Shown here in pieces: positions 50,434-59,125 of a DNA stretch of 64,000 bases. The first letter of the stretch is position 1. Each line of letters opens with the position of its first letter. A program made the position numbers and the translations under genes. The notes below the pieces were generated by a model. That model worked only from the letters and a program-made list of their open reading frames with translations. It was not told the origin of the DNA and made no database searches. The DNA comes from Haloferax elongans ATCC BAA-1513 (GTDB lineage: Archaea > Halobacteriota > Halobacteria > Halobacteriales > Haloferacaceae), in NCBI RefSeq assembly GCF_000336755.1, contig NZ_AOLK01000019.1, positions 124,001 through 188,000 of the forward strand, read 5' to 3'.

Positions 50434-51708
50434 ATGCCTTTCCACGAACGGGAATTCATGAGTGGAACCCGCGGAACGATGGCCGTCGATTGGGAGCAAC
50501 GAATCGACGTGAAACGGATGCGCGAAGAGCGAAAGGAGCGCGCGTTAGAGCGGATGCGCGACGCCGGCCTCGGAAGCATGCTCCTCATCGACGACCCCAA
50601 CATTCGGTACGTGACCGGTCTCGCGATGACGGGCGGGTCGGGCGCGGACCACTACTCGCTGCTGATGGAAGACGGCAACGTCGTCCACTGGGACACTGCC
50701 GACCATGCGAGCAATCAGAAGTACAACTGTCCGTGGCTGAACGACATCCGGTATGCGTGCCCTGGACTGGGGAACGTTCCCCGGGCGTCCGGCCGCGACT
50801 CGGCACGGTCGTTCCTCATCGACAAGATGGCACAGACCGTCGTCGACGCGCTCGAAGAGTACGACCTTACGAGCGAGCCGATGGGTATCGACACCGGCCA
50901 CACGGGGCTTCTCAACGCCTTCGAGTCCAAGGGCGTCGACGTTCGCCCCGCCGAGACTGCGCGCGTGATGGAAGACGCGCGAAAGACGAAGACCGAAGAC
51001 GAAATCGAGTGTCTTCGGCAGGTTGCTGCCATCTGCGAGGCCGGTTTCCAAGCTATCGTCGAGAACGCGAAGCCGGGCAAGCGCGAGTCCGAAGTCTGGG
51101 GTGACGCAGTCCGCGAACTCTGGCGACACGGCGCGATGGCACAGGGCGGGTACATCACCTCCGGGCCCAACACGTGGCCGAAGCACCAAGCCAACACCAC
51201 AGACCGGATGATTCGTCCGGGAGACCTCGTCTACGCCGACTTCTACAACATCGGCTACCTCGGCTACCGGTCGTGTTACTACCGGACGTTCTCGATGGGC
51301 GAACCCACCCAAGAGCAGAAAGACGCCTACGAGACGGCCCGCGACAACCTCTACGACGTCCTCGAAGAAATCGAACCGGGGAAGACGACCGACGAGATTG
51401 CGATGGCGTTCCCCGACATGGAGGGCGAACATGCCGACTGGTACGGTGCGGACGAACACTGGCAGATGACGACCAACCACTGGGCACACGGGCTTGGCCT
51501 CCAACTGTACGAAGTCCCACTCATCTGGCGTGGCCTGTCGCCCGACCACCCCATCGAAATCGAGGAAGGCATGACCATGGCCGTCGAGACACAAGAACCG
51601 GCAGGGAGGCAGGGCGTCCGCGTCGAGGAGATGGTCGTCGTCCGCGACGACGGCGTCGAACTCCTCAGTCAGTGGCCCGTCGAAGAGATAACTGTCGTCG
51701 ACCACTGA
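50434..51708 (+). CDS. M24 (pita-bread fold) enzyme lacking a canonical metal ligand
   Basis: A 424-residue creatinase-fold protein. The N-terminal creatinase domain (~20-185) is followed by the pita-bread domain. Expected metal ligands: Asp269 (VYADFYN), His352 (WAHGLGL), Glu385 (MAVETQEP) and Glu398/399 (VRVEEMVVV). The second Asp of the usual SDxTRT motif is replaced: the segment reads GYRSCYYRTF, with Cys281. A standard aminopeptidase is thus unlikely. M24 members with altered ligands include creatinase and DddP-type lyases, so a non-peptidase hydrolase or lyase acting on a small catabolite is a reasonable hypothesis. Confidence 0.85.
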   Translation: MPFHEREFMSGTRGTMAVDWEQRIDVKRMREERKERALERMRDAGLGSMLLIDDPNIRYVTGLAMTGGSGADHYSLLMEDGNVVHWDTADHASNQKYNCPWLNDIRYACPGLGNVPRASGRDSARSFLIDKMAQTVVDALEEYDLTSEPMGIDTGHTGLLNAFESKGVDVRPAETARVMEDARKTKTEDEIECLRQVAAICEAGFQAIVENAKPGKRESEVWGDAVRELWRHGAMAQGGYITSGPNTWPKHQANTTDRMIRPGDLVYADFYNIGYLGYRSCYYRTFSMGEPTQEQKDAYETARDNLYDVLEEIEPGKTTDEIAMAFPDMEGEHADWYGADEHWQMTTNHWAHGLGLQLYEVPLIWRGLSPDHPIEIEEGMTMAVETQEPAGRQGVRVEEMVVVRDDGVELLSQWPVEEITVVDH

Positions 51709-51814
51709 CCCCGTCGCTCGCGTCGGAGACAACTGCTGTCGAGGTCCCAAACAATATGGCAGATATATTACTGATTTACCAGGTGTGAGATGAAGTTGGT
51801 TCCCCATACATTTT

Positions 51815-51832
51815 ACAAATTGTAGAATTTGT
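51815..51832 (+). terminator. Stem-loop after the M24-fold gene
   Basis: ACAAATT-GTAG-AATTTGT, seven-base perfect arms with a 4-base loop, ~107 bases after the stop; a weak AT-rich hairpin that could end the transcript. Confidence 0.3.
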
Positions 51833-51951
51833 ATATATTAGGACCCAGAACACACATCCTTTGCATCTCGTTCAGTGTTTCGAGTTCAAGAGCGTCAAGC
51901 AGAGTTTAGTAATTTATGTGGTATTTTTGCAGTTGGTGTCTGCTAGCGTCC

Positions 51952-51967
51952 CGTGTCTGGAGACACG
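51952..51967. promoter_or_regulatory. 16-bp palindrome upstream of the pilin-like gene
   Basis: CGTGTCTGGAGACACG has seven-base perfect arms; possible operator ~107 bases before ATG 52074. Confidence 0.35.
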
Positions 51968-52073
51968 TTGCCACCGAAAGTACGGGATATCAGACTGTAC
52001 CAAAGCACACAAATACTCGTACGCGGTCACGTAAGCCAGAAACGCAGCCACGTACGTCGTGGACGAACACTCT

Positions 52074-52547
52074 ATGAACGTCTCACAGCTTTTCACGGAC
52101 GACGACGCCGTCTCGTCGGTGTTGGGGGTCGTCATCCTCGTCGTAATCTCCCTGACGCTCGCGTTGACCATCGGCATCTTCGTCTTCAACAGCAGCGAGC
52201 AGATTTCCGACGAGAAGCCCGAAGCATCGTTCGAGTTCGAGTTCCAGAGCGACGCATCGACGCCGATGCTGACGATTCGACACGAATCCGGGGAGCCCGT
52301 CCCCGCGGACCAGCTGACGGTCACCGTCGACCAGACGAACGTGTCGCTGTCGCCCACCTACGAGTTCGACCAATCGTTCTCGGGGACAGTAGAGACAGGA
52401 GCGACCGCTGTCGTCACCAAAGGGTCCGCTGGGTCGACGTGGGAAGGCGAGACCGTCCAGGTCGTCTGGACAGCAGATTCTGGCACAGAAACGGCTGTTC
52501 TCGGGGAAATAACCGCGCCGAAGGCTGCCGGGGAGTCGGCGGCGTAA
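52074..52547 (+). CDS. Type IV pilin-like (Pilin_N/DUF1628-type) surface protein
   Basis: A 157-residue protein with a class III signal-peptide-like N-terminus: a charged DDDAVSS segment followed by the hydrophobic stretch VLGVVILVVISLTLALTIGIFVF, after which the protein is a beta-rich, acidic extracellular domain. This matches haloarchaeal type IV pilin N-termini processed by a prepilin peptidase. It is an isolated gene without pilus machinery nearby. ATG 52074 is chosen so the signal segment is at the N-terminus. Confidence 0.8.
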   Translation: MNVSQLFTDDDAVSSVLGVVILVVISLTLALTIGIFVFNSSEQISDEKPEASFEFEFQSDASTPMLTIRHESGEPVPADQLTVTVDQTNVSLSPTYEFDQSFSGTVETGATAVVTKGSAGSTWEGETVQVVWTADSGTETAVLGEITAPKAAGESAA

Positions 52548-52672
52548 TCGACGATAGAGCGCTCGACGCGACGCGGCACTCGGTCTTTTCCATTCGGACG
52601 CTGGAGCAAAAACACTGCTGGAACCCCGCCCGGTCACGAAGCTTATACTGGTGAATTCCTTACAGCGCCTCT

Positions 52673-53383
52673 GTGGACACCCCGTTCGAAATCCTCGGTC
52701 TCGACCCCGATGCCGACGAGGACGACCTCGTCGCCGCCTACCGAGAGCGTATCAAAGCGGCACACCCAGACCACGGTGGCTCAGCAGAAGAGTTCCGACG
52801 CGTTCGAACGGCCTACGAAGCCATCAAAGAGGGGTACACGGCAGAAGACCACGCTACAGACCTCCAGCGGGCCGCAGAAGAATCCGGGGCAGGTGAGGAA
52901 AGAGAGGGTGCAACAGAGACCGAGCGCACGGATTCCGCGGCGGCCGCAGCAGGCCGACCAGAGGGTGTGCGTGTCGAATACCTGAGCTACGCCGCCCTCG
53001 ACGACTTCGGCTGGACGATTCACGACGACGACCTGTTCGAGAAAGCCGCCGAGGAAGACCTCCGAGCCGAGGATTACGGCGAGATATTCGTCTCGCCCCG
53101 CGATACGCTTCTCGAAGCGGCCCAAGAACACGGACTCGGCTGGCCATACGCCTGCCGCGGTGGTGCCTGCGCAAACTGCGCCGTCGCCGTCGTCGATGGA
53201 GACCTCGAAATGCCAGCAAACCACGTCCTCTCGTCGGAGATGATGGACAACGGGATTCGCCTGTCGTGTATCGGGACACCCGTCACAGACGACATGAAAG
53301 TCGTCTTCGACATCAAACACCTGCCCGGTCTCGAAGAACTCCGCCTGCCGCCACAACAGGCGAGGCGGATGTCCAGCGACTGA
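52673..53383 (+). CDS. J-domain fused to plant-type 2Fe-2S ferredoxin
   Basis: A 236-residue fusion. Residues ~1-65 are a J-domain with the essential HPD at ~31-33 (IKAAHPDHGGSAEEF). After an acidic/Ala-rich linker, residues ~100-236 are a 2Fe-2S ferredoxin with cluster ligands Cys161, Cys166, Cys169 (YACRGGACANCAV) and Cys199 (RLSCIG). This architecture is a known haloarchaeal ferredoxin type. The gene starts at GTG 52673, supported by a CTTATAC box ~28 bases upstream (leaderless). It is an electron-donor candidate for oxygenases, including the reductase-less epoxidase in this window. Confidence 0.88.
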   Translation: MDTPFEILGLDPDADEDDLVAAYRERIKAAHPDHGGSAEEFRRVRTAYEAIKEGYTAEDHATDLQRAAEESGAGEEREGATETERTDSAAAAAGRPEGVRVEYLSYAALDDFGWTIHDDDLFEKAAEEDLRAEDYGEIFVSPRDTLLEAAQEHGLGWPYACRGGACANCAVAVVDGDLEMPANHVLSSEMMDNGIRLSCIGTPVTDDMKVVFDIKHLPGLEELRLPPQQARRMSSD

Positions 53384-53433
53384 CTCCCCATCTCTTCTCT
53401 CGCATCGGTCTCTACACAACTCACTACTCTCAC

Positions 53434-55200
53434 TCAACGCGCCTTGGTCTCTGCCTCGGCGAGTGCATCGGGACTGAGTGGTGCATGCCGAACGACCGCG
53501 TCGAAGTACGCTAACGGGAGCGCGTCGCCGTCGGCGATACCTCGGCCAGGAGCGTCGAGCAGCGTTTGTTCGACGAACCACTCCGCGACGACCGCCTTTC
53601 GGGCATCGTTCGACGCGTCGAGTTCTCGCTGGGCGTTCGCAACGAGGAGGCTCGCAGTCACGACGTCGAAGACGTAGTTCGCGAGTGTCTTCGCTTCGTG
53701 TTGGGCGTATTCGTCGTCCGCATTTGCGAGTGAGACGAGTGCGTGCTGCAACGACTCGAACTCTTCCGAGACAGACGCAGCGAGAGGGTCGAGAACGGGG
53801 TGGTCGGCGGACGAGAGAAGCGACTCGACGTACGGAAGCAGTGCCTCGTGGGTCTGTTCCCGCCCGAGCGTTCGAAGCAAGTCAAGCGAGAGGATGTTAG
53901 ACGTCCCTTCCCAGATGGGGAGCACCTGCGCGTCGCGGAAGAGACGGTGCGTCACGAAGTCCGAGACGTAGCCGTTTCCGCCCTGAATCTCCATCGCGTA
54001 CGAGGCGGTGTCGACCGACATGCGAGCAGTTCGAAGCTTCGCAATCGGCGTGAGCGTACGCATCAACTGATACGTCTTCTCGTCGTCGTGGTCGCGCTCG
54101 TATCGGTCGAGCCACTTCCCGGCCTCCATCGCAAACGCGAGTGCCGCCTCGTAGTCCACCGCCATGTCGAAGAGGTCGCGTTTCATCAGCGGATACTCCT
54201 GCACGGGGGTGCCGAACGCCTCGCGGTTCGCGGCCTTGATTTTGCTCTCCAAGAGCGCCCGTCCCATGATACCGACAGCCCCGACCGCGTTGGTCACGCG
54301 CTCCCAGTTGAGCATCGTCGTCATGTATTTGAACCCCTGCTCTGGCTCGCCCACGAGGTAGGCTTCCGCACCGCGGAATTCGACTTCACCCGTGGGCACG
54401 CTGATGGTCCCGAGTTTGTCTTTGAGTCGCCGGTAGAGTTGGTCGTTCAACTCCCCGTCTCGCGTCCGGTGCGGGACGAGAAAGAGTGAGAGTCCGGCGG
54501 TTCCCTCGGGAGCGTCAGCGCGGCGCGCAAGTGCGAGTGTCCCCTCGGCGTCGATATTGCTGCAGAACCACTTCTCGCCGGTCAGTTCGTACGTTCTTTC
54601 GTCCACCAGCTCGGCAGTGGTCTCGATAGCCCCGACGTCACTTCCTCCTTGCTCCTCGGTGAGGAACATCGCACCTTCGATGACCGACTCGGAGGACCGA
54701 CTCGTGAGTCCCTCGAAGTAGTCGTCGAGGAAGCCATCGTCGTGGTTTCGGAGGACGAGCGCGGCCCCGGCCGTCATCGAGACCGGACAGACGAACCCGG
54801 CGTCGGCGTACGAGAGCAGCAACTGCATTGTGAGCGTGTGGGCGAGTCCAAGCGGCTCTTTTCTCCCCGACGGAGGGTCGAACGCGTCGGCGACGATGCC
54901 CGACTCGTACGTGAGTCGTTCGTTTTCGTGCTGGGCTGGATGGTACTCCACGTCGTTCGAGACCGCCCCGTACTCGTCGTACGAGTGGAGTTTAGGACCG
55001 TTGTCGTCGATTACGTCGGCGTTGTCCGCGATGGTTCCGCCGACGAGTTCGCCGAATTCGTCGAGGCGACTCGCGGCCCACGAGAACTCGCTTTCTGGAT
55101 ACACCCGCCGGGCCTCAGCCCTAAGCGCAGGGTCGAGACGCCAGTAGTTGACGTGTCTGCCTTCGTCGTATTCGGCGTAGTCGTGTGGTGTGTCTGTCAT
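53434..55200 (-). CDS. Acyl-CoA dehydrogenase, AidB-like subgroup
   Basis: A 588-residue flavoprotein. The sequence runs parallel to AidB: AMFLTEEQGGSDVGAIETTAEL, LTGEKWFCSNIDAEGTLALARR, RLKDKLGTISVPTGEVEFRGAEAYLVGEPEQGFKYMTTMLNWERVTNAVGAVGIMGRALLESK and SYAMEIQGGNGYVSDF. The ~590-residue length (long C-terminal extension) also fits AidB rather than ordinary ~380-residue dehydrogenases. Probably oxidises a branched or unusual acyl-CoA. Convergent with the J-domain/ferredoxin gene. Confidence 0.88.
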   Translation of the reverse strand: MTDTPHDYAEYDEGRHVNYWRLDPALRAEARRVYPESEFSWAASRLDEFGELVGGTIADNADVIDDNGPKLHSYDEYGAVSNDVEYHPAQHENERLTYESGIVADAFDPPSGRKEPLGLAHTLTMQLLLSYADAGFVCPVSMTAGAALVLRNHDDGFLDDYFEGLTSRSSESVIEGAMFLTEEQGGSDVGAIETTAELVDERTYELTGEKWFCSNIDAEGTLALARRADAPEGTAGLSLFLVPHRTRDGELNDQLYRRLKDKLGTISVPTGEVEFRGAEAYLVGEPEQGFKYMTTMLNWERVTNAVGAVGIMGRALLESKIKAANREAFGTPVQEYPLMKRDLFDMAVDYEAALAFAMEAGKWLDRYERDHDDEKTYQLMRTLTPIAKLRTARMSVDTASYAMEIQGGNGYVSDFVTHRLFRDAQVLPIWEGTSNILSLDLLRTLGREQTHEALLPYVESLLSSADHPVLDPLAASVSEEFESLQHALVSLANADDEYAQHEAKTLANYVFDVVTASLLVANAQRELDASNDARKAVVAEWFVEQTLLDAPGRGIADGDALPLAYFDAVVRHAPLSPDALAEAETKAR

Positions 55201-55364
55201 ACGTTATCTAAAAACACGATATGTGGTAAATGTAGTCTGAAACAACGGTTCGATTGTCGAGGGTTCTCGGCGACTGAGTCACGAGACAGTGCCAGTCCAG
55301 CCAAGGTGGGAAAGGAGAGCGTGATGGTGAATACCAAGACAGTCCAGTACGAACGACTCGTACG

Positions 55365-56192
55365 ATGTCACAGTTCGTCGTCGCCGCGTGCCAGATGGAC
55401 TCGAAAGGCGACAAACAGGACAACCTCGACCGAGCGCTGTCGTTCGTCGACGAGGCCGCTCGCGCCGGTGCAGACCTCGTCACGTTCCCGGAGATGGTCA
55501 CGTACATGGGCGACAGAGACCGCTATCCCGACGTTGCGGAGCCAGCCGCCGGGCCGACAGTCCAGCAGTTCGCCGAGAAAGCGCGTGAACACGGCCTCTA
55601 TGTCCACACTGGGAGCTTCTTCGAGCAAATCCCCGACTCCGAGCGCGTGTACAACACGTCGGCCGTTATCGACCCCGACGGCACCGTCCTCGACACCTAT
55701 CGGAAGGTCCACCTCTTCGACATCGAACTCGAAGGGAGCGTCGAACAACAGGAGTCCGCCTACGTCGCACCCGGCGATGATATCGTCACCGTGGAGACCG
55801 ACCTCGCGACGCTCGGCCTCTCGATTTGTTACGACCTCCGGTTCCCGCGTCTCTACCAAACGATGGCACAGCAGGGCGCGAACGTGTTTCTCGTCCCGGC
55901 CGCGTTCACCATGTACACCGGGAAGGACCACTGGGAAACGCTTCTTCGGGCGCGAGCAATCGAGAATCAGGCGTGGGTCGTCGCACCGGCCCAGATTGGC
56001 GACAAACCAGCCTCGGAACCAACCTATGGGCGGACGCTCGTCGTCGACCCATGGGGGAACGTCGTCGCCAAGGCGTCGGACCGCGAGACGATGCTCACCG
56101 CGACCATCGACCTCGAATATCTCGAAGACGTTCGCCGCGACATGCAGACGCTCCAGCACGCCCGACCGGACGTGTATAGAGAGTCGGATTGA
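55365..56192 (+). CDS. Carbon-nitrogen hydrolase (nitrilase superfamily, Nit2/omega-amidase-like)
   Basis: A 275-residue nitrilase-fold enzyme with catalytic Glu43 (VTFPEMV), Lys114 (TYRKVHLFDIEL) and Cys155 (LSICYDLRFPRLY). The YRKVHLFD and CYDLRFP motifs point to the Nit2/omega-amidase or deaminated-glutathione amidase branch rather than true nitrilases. It releases ammonia from a small amide. Convergent with trpB, 3 bases between stops. Confidence 0.9.
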   Translation: MSQFVVAACQMDSKGDKQDNLDRALSFVDEAARAGADLVTFPEMVTYMGDRDRYPDVAEPAAGPTVQQFAEKAREHGLYVHTGSFFEQIPDSERVYNTSAVIDPDGTVLDTYRKVHLFDIELEGSVEQQESAYVAPGDDIVTVETDLATLGLSICYDLRFPRLYQTMAQQGANVFLVPAAFTMYTGKDHWETLLRARAIENQAWVVAPAQIGDKPASEPTYGRTLVVDPWGNVVAKASDRETMLTATIDLEYLEDVRRDMQTLQHARPDVYRESD

Positions 56193-56195
56193 TGC

Positions 56196-57347
56196 TTAGA
56201 GGCTGAACCGCTCCGCCGCAGTCTCCATGTCCTTGTCACCGCGACCGGAGAGGTTGACGAGTATCGTGTCGTGTGCGTCCGCCTCTGCGAGTTGAATCGC
56301 CCGCGCGACGGCGTGACTGGATTCGAGCGCCGGGATGATACCCTCGGTCTCGCTGAGTTCGCGGAACGCCGCGAGTGCCTCGTCGTCGGTGACGCCGGTG
56401 TACTCAGCACGGCCGAGAGCGCGGAACATCGCGTGCTCCGGGCCGACGCCGGGGTAGTCGAGACCGGCGGAGACCGAATGAACTTCCACATCCTCGTCGA
56501 TGACACGGGTCTTCATGCCGTGAATCACATCGTCTTTCCCCTTCGCGAGGGGTGCGGCATGCTGCTTCGAGTCGGAGCCTTTCCCGCCACCCTCTGCACC
56601 ATAGAACGCGACATCGTCGTCGCGGAAGGCGTGGAACAGCCCGATTGCGTTCGACCCGCCGCCGACACACGCGACAGCAGCATCCGGGAGTTCACCAGTC
56701 CGGTCGAGGAACTGCTCGCGAGCCTCCTCGCCGATGACGCTCTGGAAGTCCCGAACCATCCGCGGGAAGGGGTCGGGGCCGACGACGCTCCCGACGAGGT
56801 AGTGCGTCTCGTCGATGTTTTGGGCGAAGTCCTCCAACGCGGCGTCGACGGCGTCAGCGAGTCCTGCGCCGCCGCGAGTCACCTCGTTCACGTCGGCCCC
56901 CATCAGGCGCATGCGGAAGACGTTCATCTGCTGGCGCTCGACGTCTTTCTTCCCCATGTAAATCTCCGTGTCGAGGCCGAACAGCGCGCCGACCATCGCC
57001 GTCGCTGTCCCGTGTTGTCCAGCGCCCGTTTCGGCGATGAGTCGGTCTTTCCCGGCCTTCCTGGCAAGGAGCGCCTGTCCGAGCGCGTTGTTGATTTTGT
57101 GTGCGCCGCCGTGGAGCAGGTCCTCTCGCTTGAGGTAGATATCAGCGCCGTATCGCTCGCTAAGGTTGCGCGCGTGGTACAGCGGGGTGGAGCGGCCCGC
57201 GAAGTCTTCGAGTAGGTCACGGAATTCCGACTGGAACTCATCCGTGGTCGCGATGTCGTCGTAGCCCGCTGCGAGCTGTTCGAGTGCCGATTCGAGCGCT
57301 TCGGGAACGTGTCGTCCACCATATCCATCGAAGTCTCCGTGCGTCAT
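56196..57347 (-). CDS. trpB: Tryptophan synthase beta chain
   Basis: A 383-residue PLP enzyme condensing indole and serine to tryptophan. The PLP Lys is ~Lys84 (DLLHGGAHKINNALGQ); other motifs are ETGAGQHGTATAM, KKDVERQQMNVFRMRLMGADV, and CVGGGSNAIGLFHAF. ATG 57347 (MTHGDFDGYGGRHVPEAL) is preferred to 57371: a TATAAAG element (antisense, 57373-57379) lies ~28 bases upstream, matching a leaderless start. trpA is not adjacent, so this may be a solitary or second TrpB. Confidence 0.92.
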   Translation of the reverse strand: MTHGDFDGYGGRHVPEALESALEQLAAGYDDIATTDEFQSEFRDLLEDFAGRSTPLYHARNLSERYGADIYLKREDLLHGGAHKINNALGQALLARKAGKDRLIAETGAGQHGTATAMVGALFGLDTEIYMGKKDVERQQMNVFRMRLMGADVNEVTRGGAGLADAVDAALEDFAQNIDETHYLVGSVVGPDPFPRMVRDFQSVIGEEAREQFLDRTGELPDAAVACVGGGSNAIGLFHAFRDDDVAFYGAEGGGKGSDSKQHAAPLAKGKDDVIHGMKTRVIDEDVEVHSVSAGLDYPGVGPEHAMFRALGRAEYTGVTDDEALAAFRELSETEGIIPALESSHAVARAIQLAEADAHDTILVNLSGRGDKDMETAAERFSL

Positions 57348-57438
57348 GTACTCACGTGTCATCTCCTGCATGTATAAAGTGTATCGTCAATCGACAGAAA
57401 ATGGCAGTAGTGGTCAAACTGGGGCATCGGTGTCGCAG

Positions 57439-58647
57439 TTACTCTGTGTGCCGGTCGAATCGTGGTGTCGAATCACTCACCGGAGTCTCCCACAGCCAAA
57501 CGACGGCGGCACAAATCAGGAAGAGTCCACCGAGACACGCGAGGGCGGGTAGCGGAGCAGTAGCATCAGCGACGACACCCGTCAGTGGCTTCAGCGGAAC
57601 TCGGACGAGTGCATAGGCCATCGACGCGGCGCTGAGGAGCGTCGCACGCCCGACCGCGTCGGCGTGGTCGTTGACGTAGCCACTAGCGATAGGAGAGACG
57701 GTGGAGCGGGCAGCTTTCAGTAGCGCGAACGTTGGGAGGGCAGCGACGGGAACGAGGACCGAACCGAGAAGAAACACACTGACGACCACGGGGACGAGTA
57801 CGAGCGTCCACTTCGTCGAGAGTCGCGCTTCGATAGCACCGGCGTAGTAACTCGCGGTCGCAGTGAGTACCGTGAACCCAGCGTAGAGCGGTCCAAGCGA
57901 GGTTTCGGGGATACCGATTGTCCCGGTGACGATTGGCTGAACGTACGTATTTGCTGCGCTCGTCACCCCGAAAAACAACGCGAGATAGACGATTGTCGAG
58001 CGAAGCGGTGGGACGGTCAACCGCCGCCTGAGGACTGGAAGCACGTCGAAGAGAGTGTTCTCCTCGCGGTCAGTCTGTGAACTCGTCGTGGGCATCGAGA
58101 GCAAGACGAGAAGAGAGCACCCGAGAAGTGCGGCCGCGACGAGAAACGGGAGCCGAGGGTCGGAGTCGTACAGCACACCCGAAACGAGCATCGTCACCAC
58201 GCCGGCCCACTGATTCACCGACGCGCCGCGACCGCGAACGTGCGTGAACTGACTGGCGTCCAGTCGCGCATCGAGAATCTCGTAGAGCCACGCATCGTCA
58301 CTCCCGGATTGAAATGCGAGTCCGAGCGCCCAGAGAACGTACAGGGCGATGAAGGCCGAAAACGACTGTGCGACGAGAAATCCGAGTAACGAGAATGCGA
58401 GGAACGCAGAGCCAACGAGTAGACTGGCCCGACGACCGAACCGGTCGCCGACGTAGCCAGTCGGAATCTCGCCGACGACCACGAGAACCGCCGAGACACT
58501 CCCGAGAGTACCGATTTGGGTGTAAGATAGGTCACGCCAGAGGAGAAACAGCGTGAACACGGGCGTGACGAATCCGAACGTCGTCGTCGCCTGATACAGA
58601 TAGTACTTCAGGAGAACCGTCGGTGGGAGCGTGCGGTCGAACTCCAT
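57439..58647 (-). CDS. Major facilitator superfamily permease
   Basis: A 402-residue integral membrane protein with about 12 hydrophobic segments. The MFS loop motif appears as GYVGDRFGRRASLLVGSAFLAF after helix 2. ATG 58647 (MEFDRTLPPTVL) is preferred over a GTG at 58656. The substrate and direction are unknown; general haloarchaeal MFS efflux or uptake systems have the same layout. It is on the same strand as trpB but separated by ~90 bases. Confidence 0.88.
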   Translation of the reverse strand: MEFDRTLPPTVLLKYYLYQATTTFGFVTPVFTLFLLWRDLSYTQIGTLGSVSAVLVVVGEIPTGYVGDRFGRRASLLVGSAFLAFSLLGFLVAQSFSAFIALYVLWALGLAFQSGSDDAWLYEILDARLDASQFTHVRGRGASVNQWAGVVTMLVSGVLYDSDPRLPFLVAAALLGCSLLVLLSMPTTSSQTDREENTLFDVLPVLRRRLTVPPLRSTIVYLALFFGVTSAANTYVQPIVTGTIGIPETSLGPLYAGFTVLTATASYYAGAIEARLSTKWTLVLVPVVVSVFLLGSVLVPVAALPTFALLKAARSTVSPIASGYVNDHADAVGRATLLSAASMAYALVRVPLKPLTGVVADATAPLPALACLGGLFLICAAVVWLWETPVSDSTPRFDRHTE

Positions 58648-58801
58648 CAGCGACACGTCCGGGACCAGTCACACGTGGCTCGCGTCCGCTTCGTTCGCAC
58701 GCCTTTGCCTCGATTCGACACACGGAAAGCTGTTCCCTGACCGAGATTTTTGTATCGAATCTGAGGCGTTCTTCAACGCGCCGCGACAGAAGAACAGCGA
58801 C

Positions 58802-58954
58802 TCACTCGGGACGAACGACTTCGTCGCACGAGTAGCACTCGGCGAAGACGCCAGTGGTGCCGTCGCTCTCTTCGAACTCGATGAGCTTCTGTCCGGGGCC
58901 GAGTTCGGACCCACACTCTGGACACTGGCCGATAGAGGACGAATCACTGTTCAT
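58802..58954 (-). CDS. Small zinc-ribbon-like protein
   Basis: A 50-residue protein with two CxxC pairs: IGQCPECGSELGPGQKLI and FAECYSCDEVVRPE, typical of a haloarchaeal zinc micro-protein. ATG 58954 is chosen; a TATAGTGA element (antisense, ~58987-58994) is ~35 bases upstream. It probably binds one Zn2+ and may interact with protein or nucleic acid. No operon partners. Confidence 0.7.
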   Translation of the reverse strand: MNSDSSSIGQCPECGSELGPGQKLIEFEESDGTTGVFAECYSCDEVVRPE

Positions 58955-59125
58955 GGGAATCGATGAGCGCGTTTGACCCGGCTCACTATACATGTGGTTT
59001 CTTCGGCCTCCCCAATAGGTGTTTCTCGCGTCGTATTATTTACACAAGAGCGTCGGCGGGTGCGCCCCGGGGCACCGAGAGTCGGTGGTGAAGGCTTAAC
59101 CGCACGCAGTCGAACACTGTGTTCG

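Larger units (their letters stand above)
51709..52073. other. AT-rich intergenic region with palindromes, no gene seen
   Basis: This 365-base gap is markedly AT-rich (e.g. gtatatatta at 51831). It holds a hairpin-type repeat ACAAATT/AATTTGT with a 4-base loop (51815-51832) and a 16-bp palindrome CGTGTCTGGAGACACG (51952-51967). No ORF with haloarchaeal composition was found. Its composition contrasts with the flanking GC-rich genes and may mark a former insertion or recombination boundary. Confidence 0.5.

Noticed and set aside
54649-56199. 516-codon plus-strand frame spanning two genes
   Set aside because: It runs antisense to the acyl-CoA dehydrogenase and through the nitrilase gene in another frame, with Ser/Thr/Arg-rich low-complexity product.
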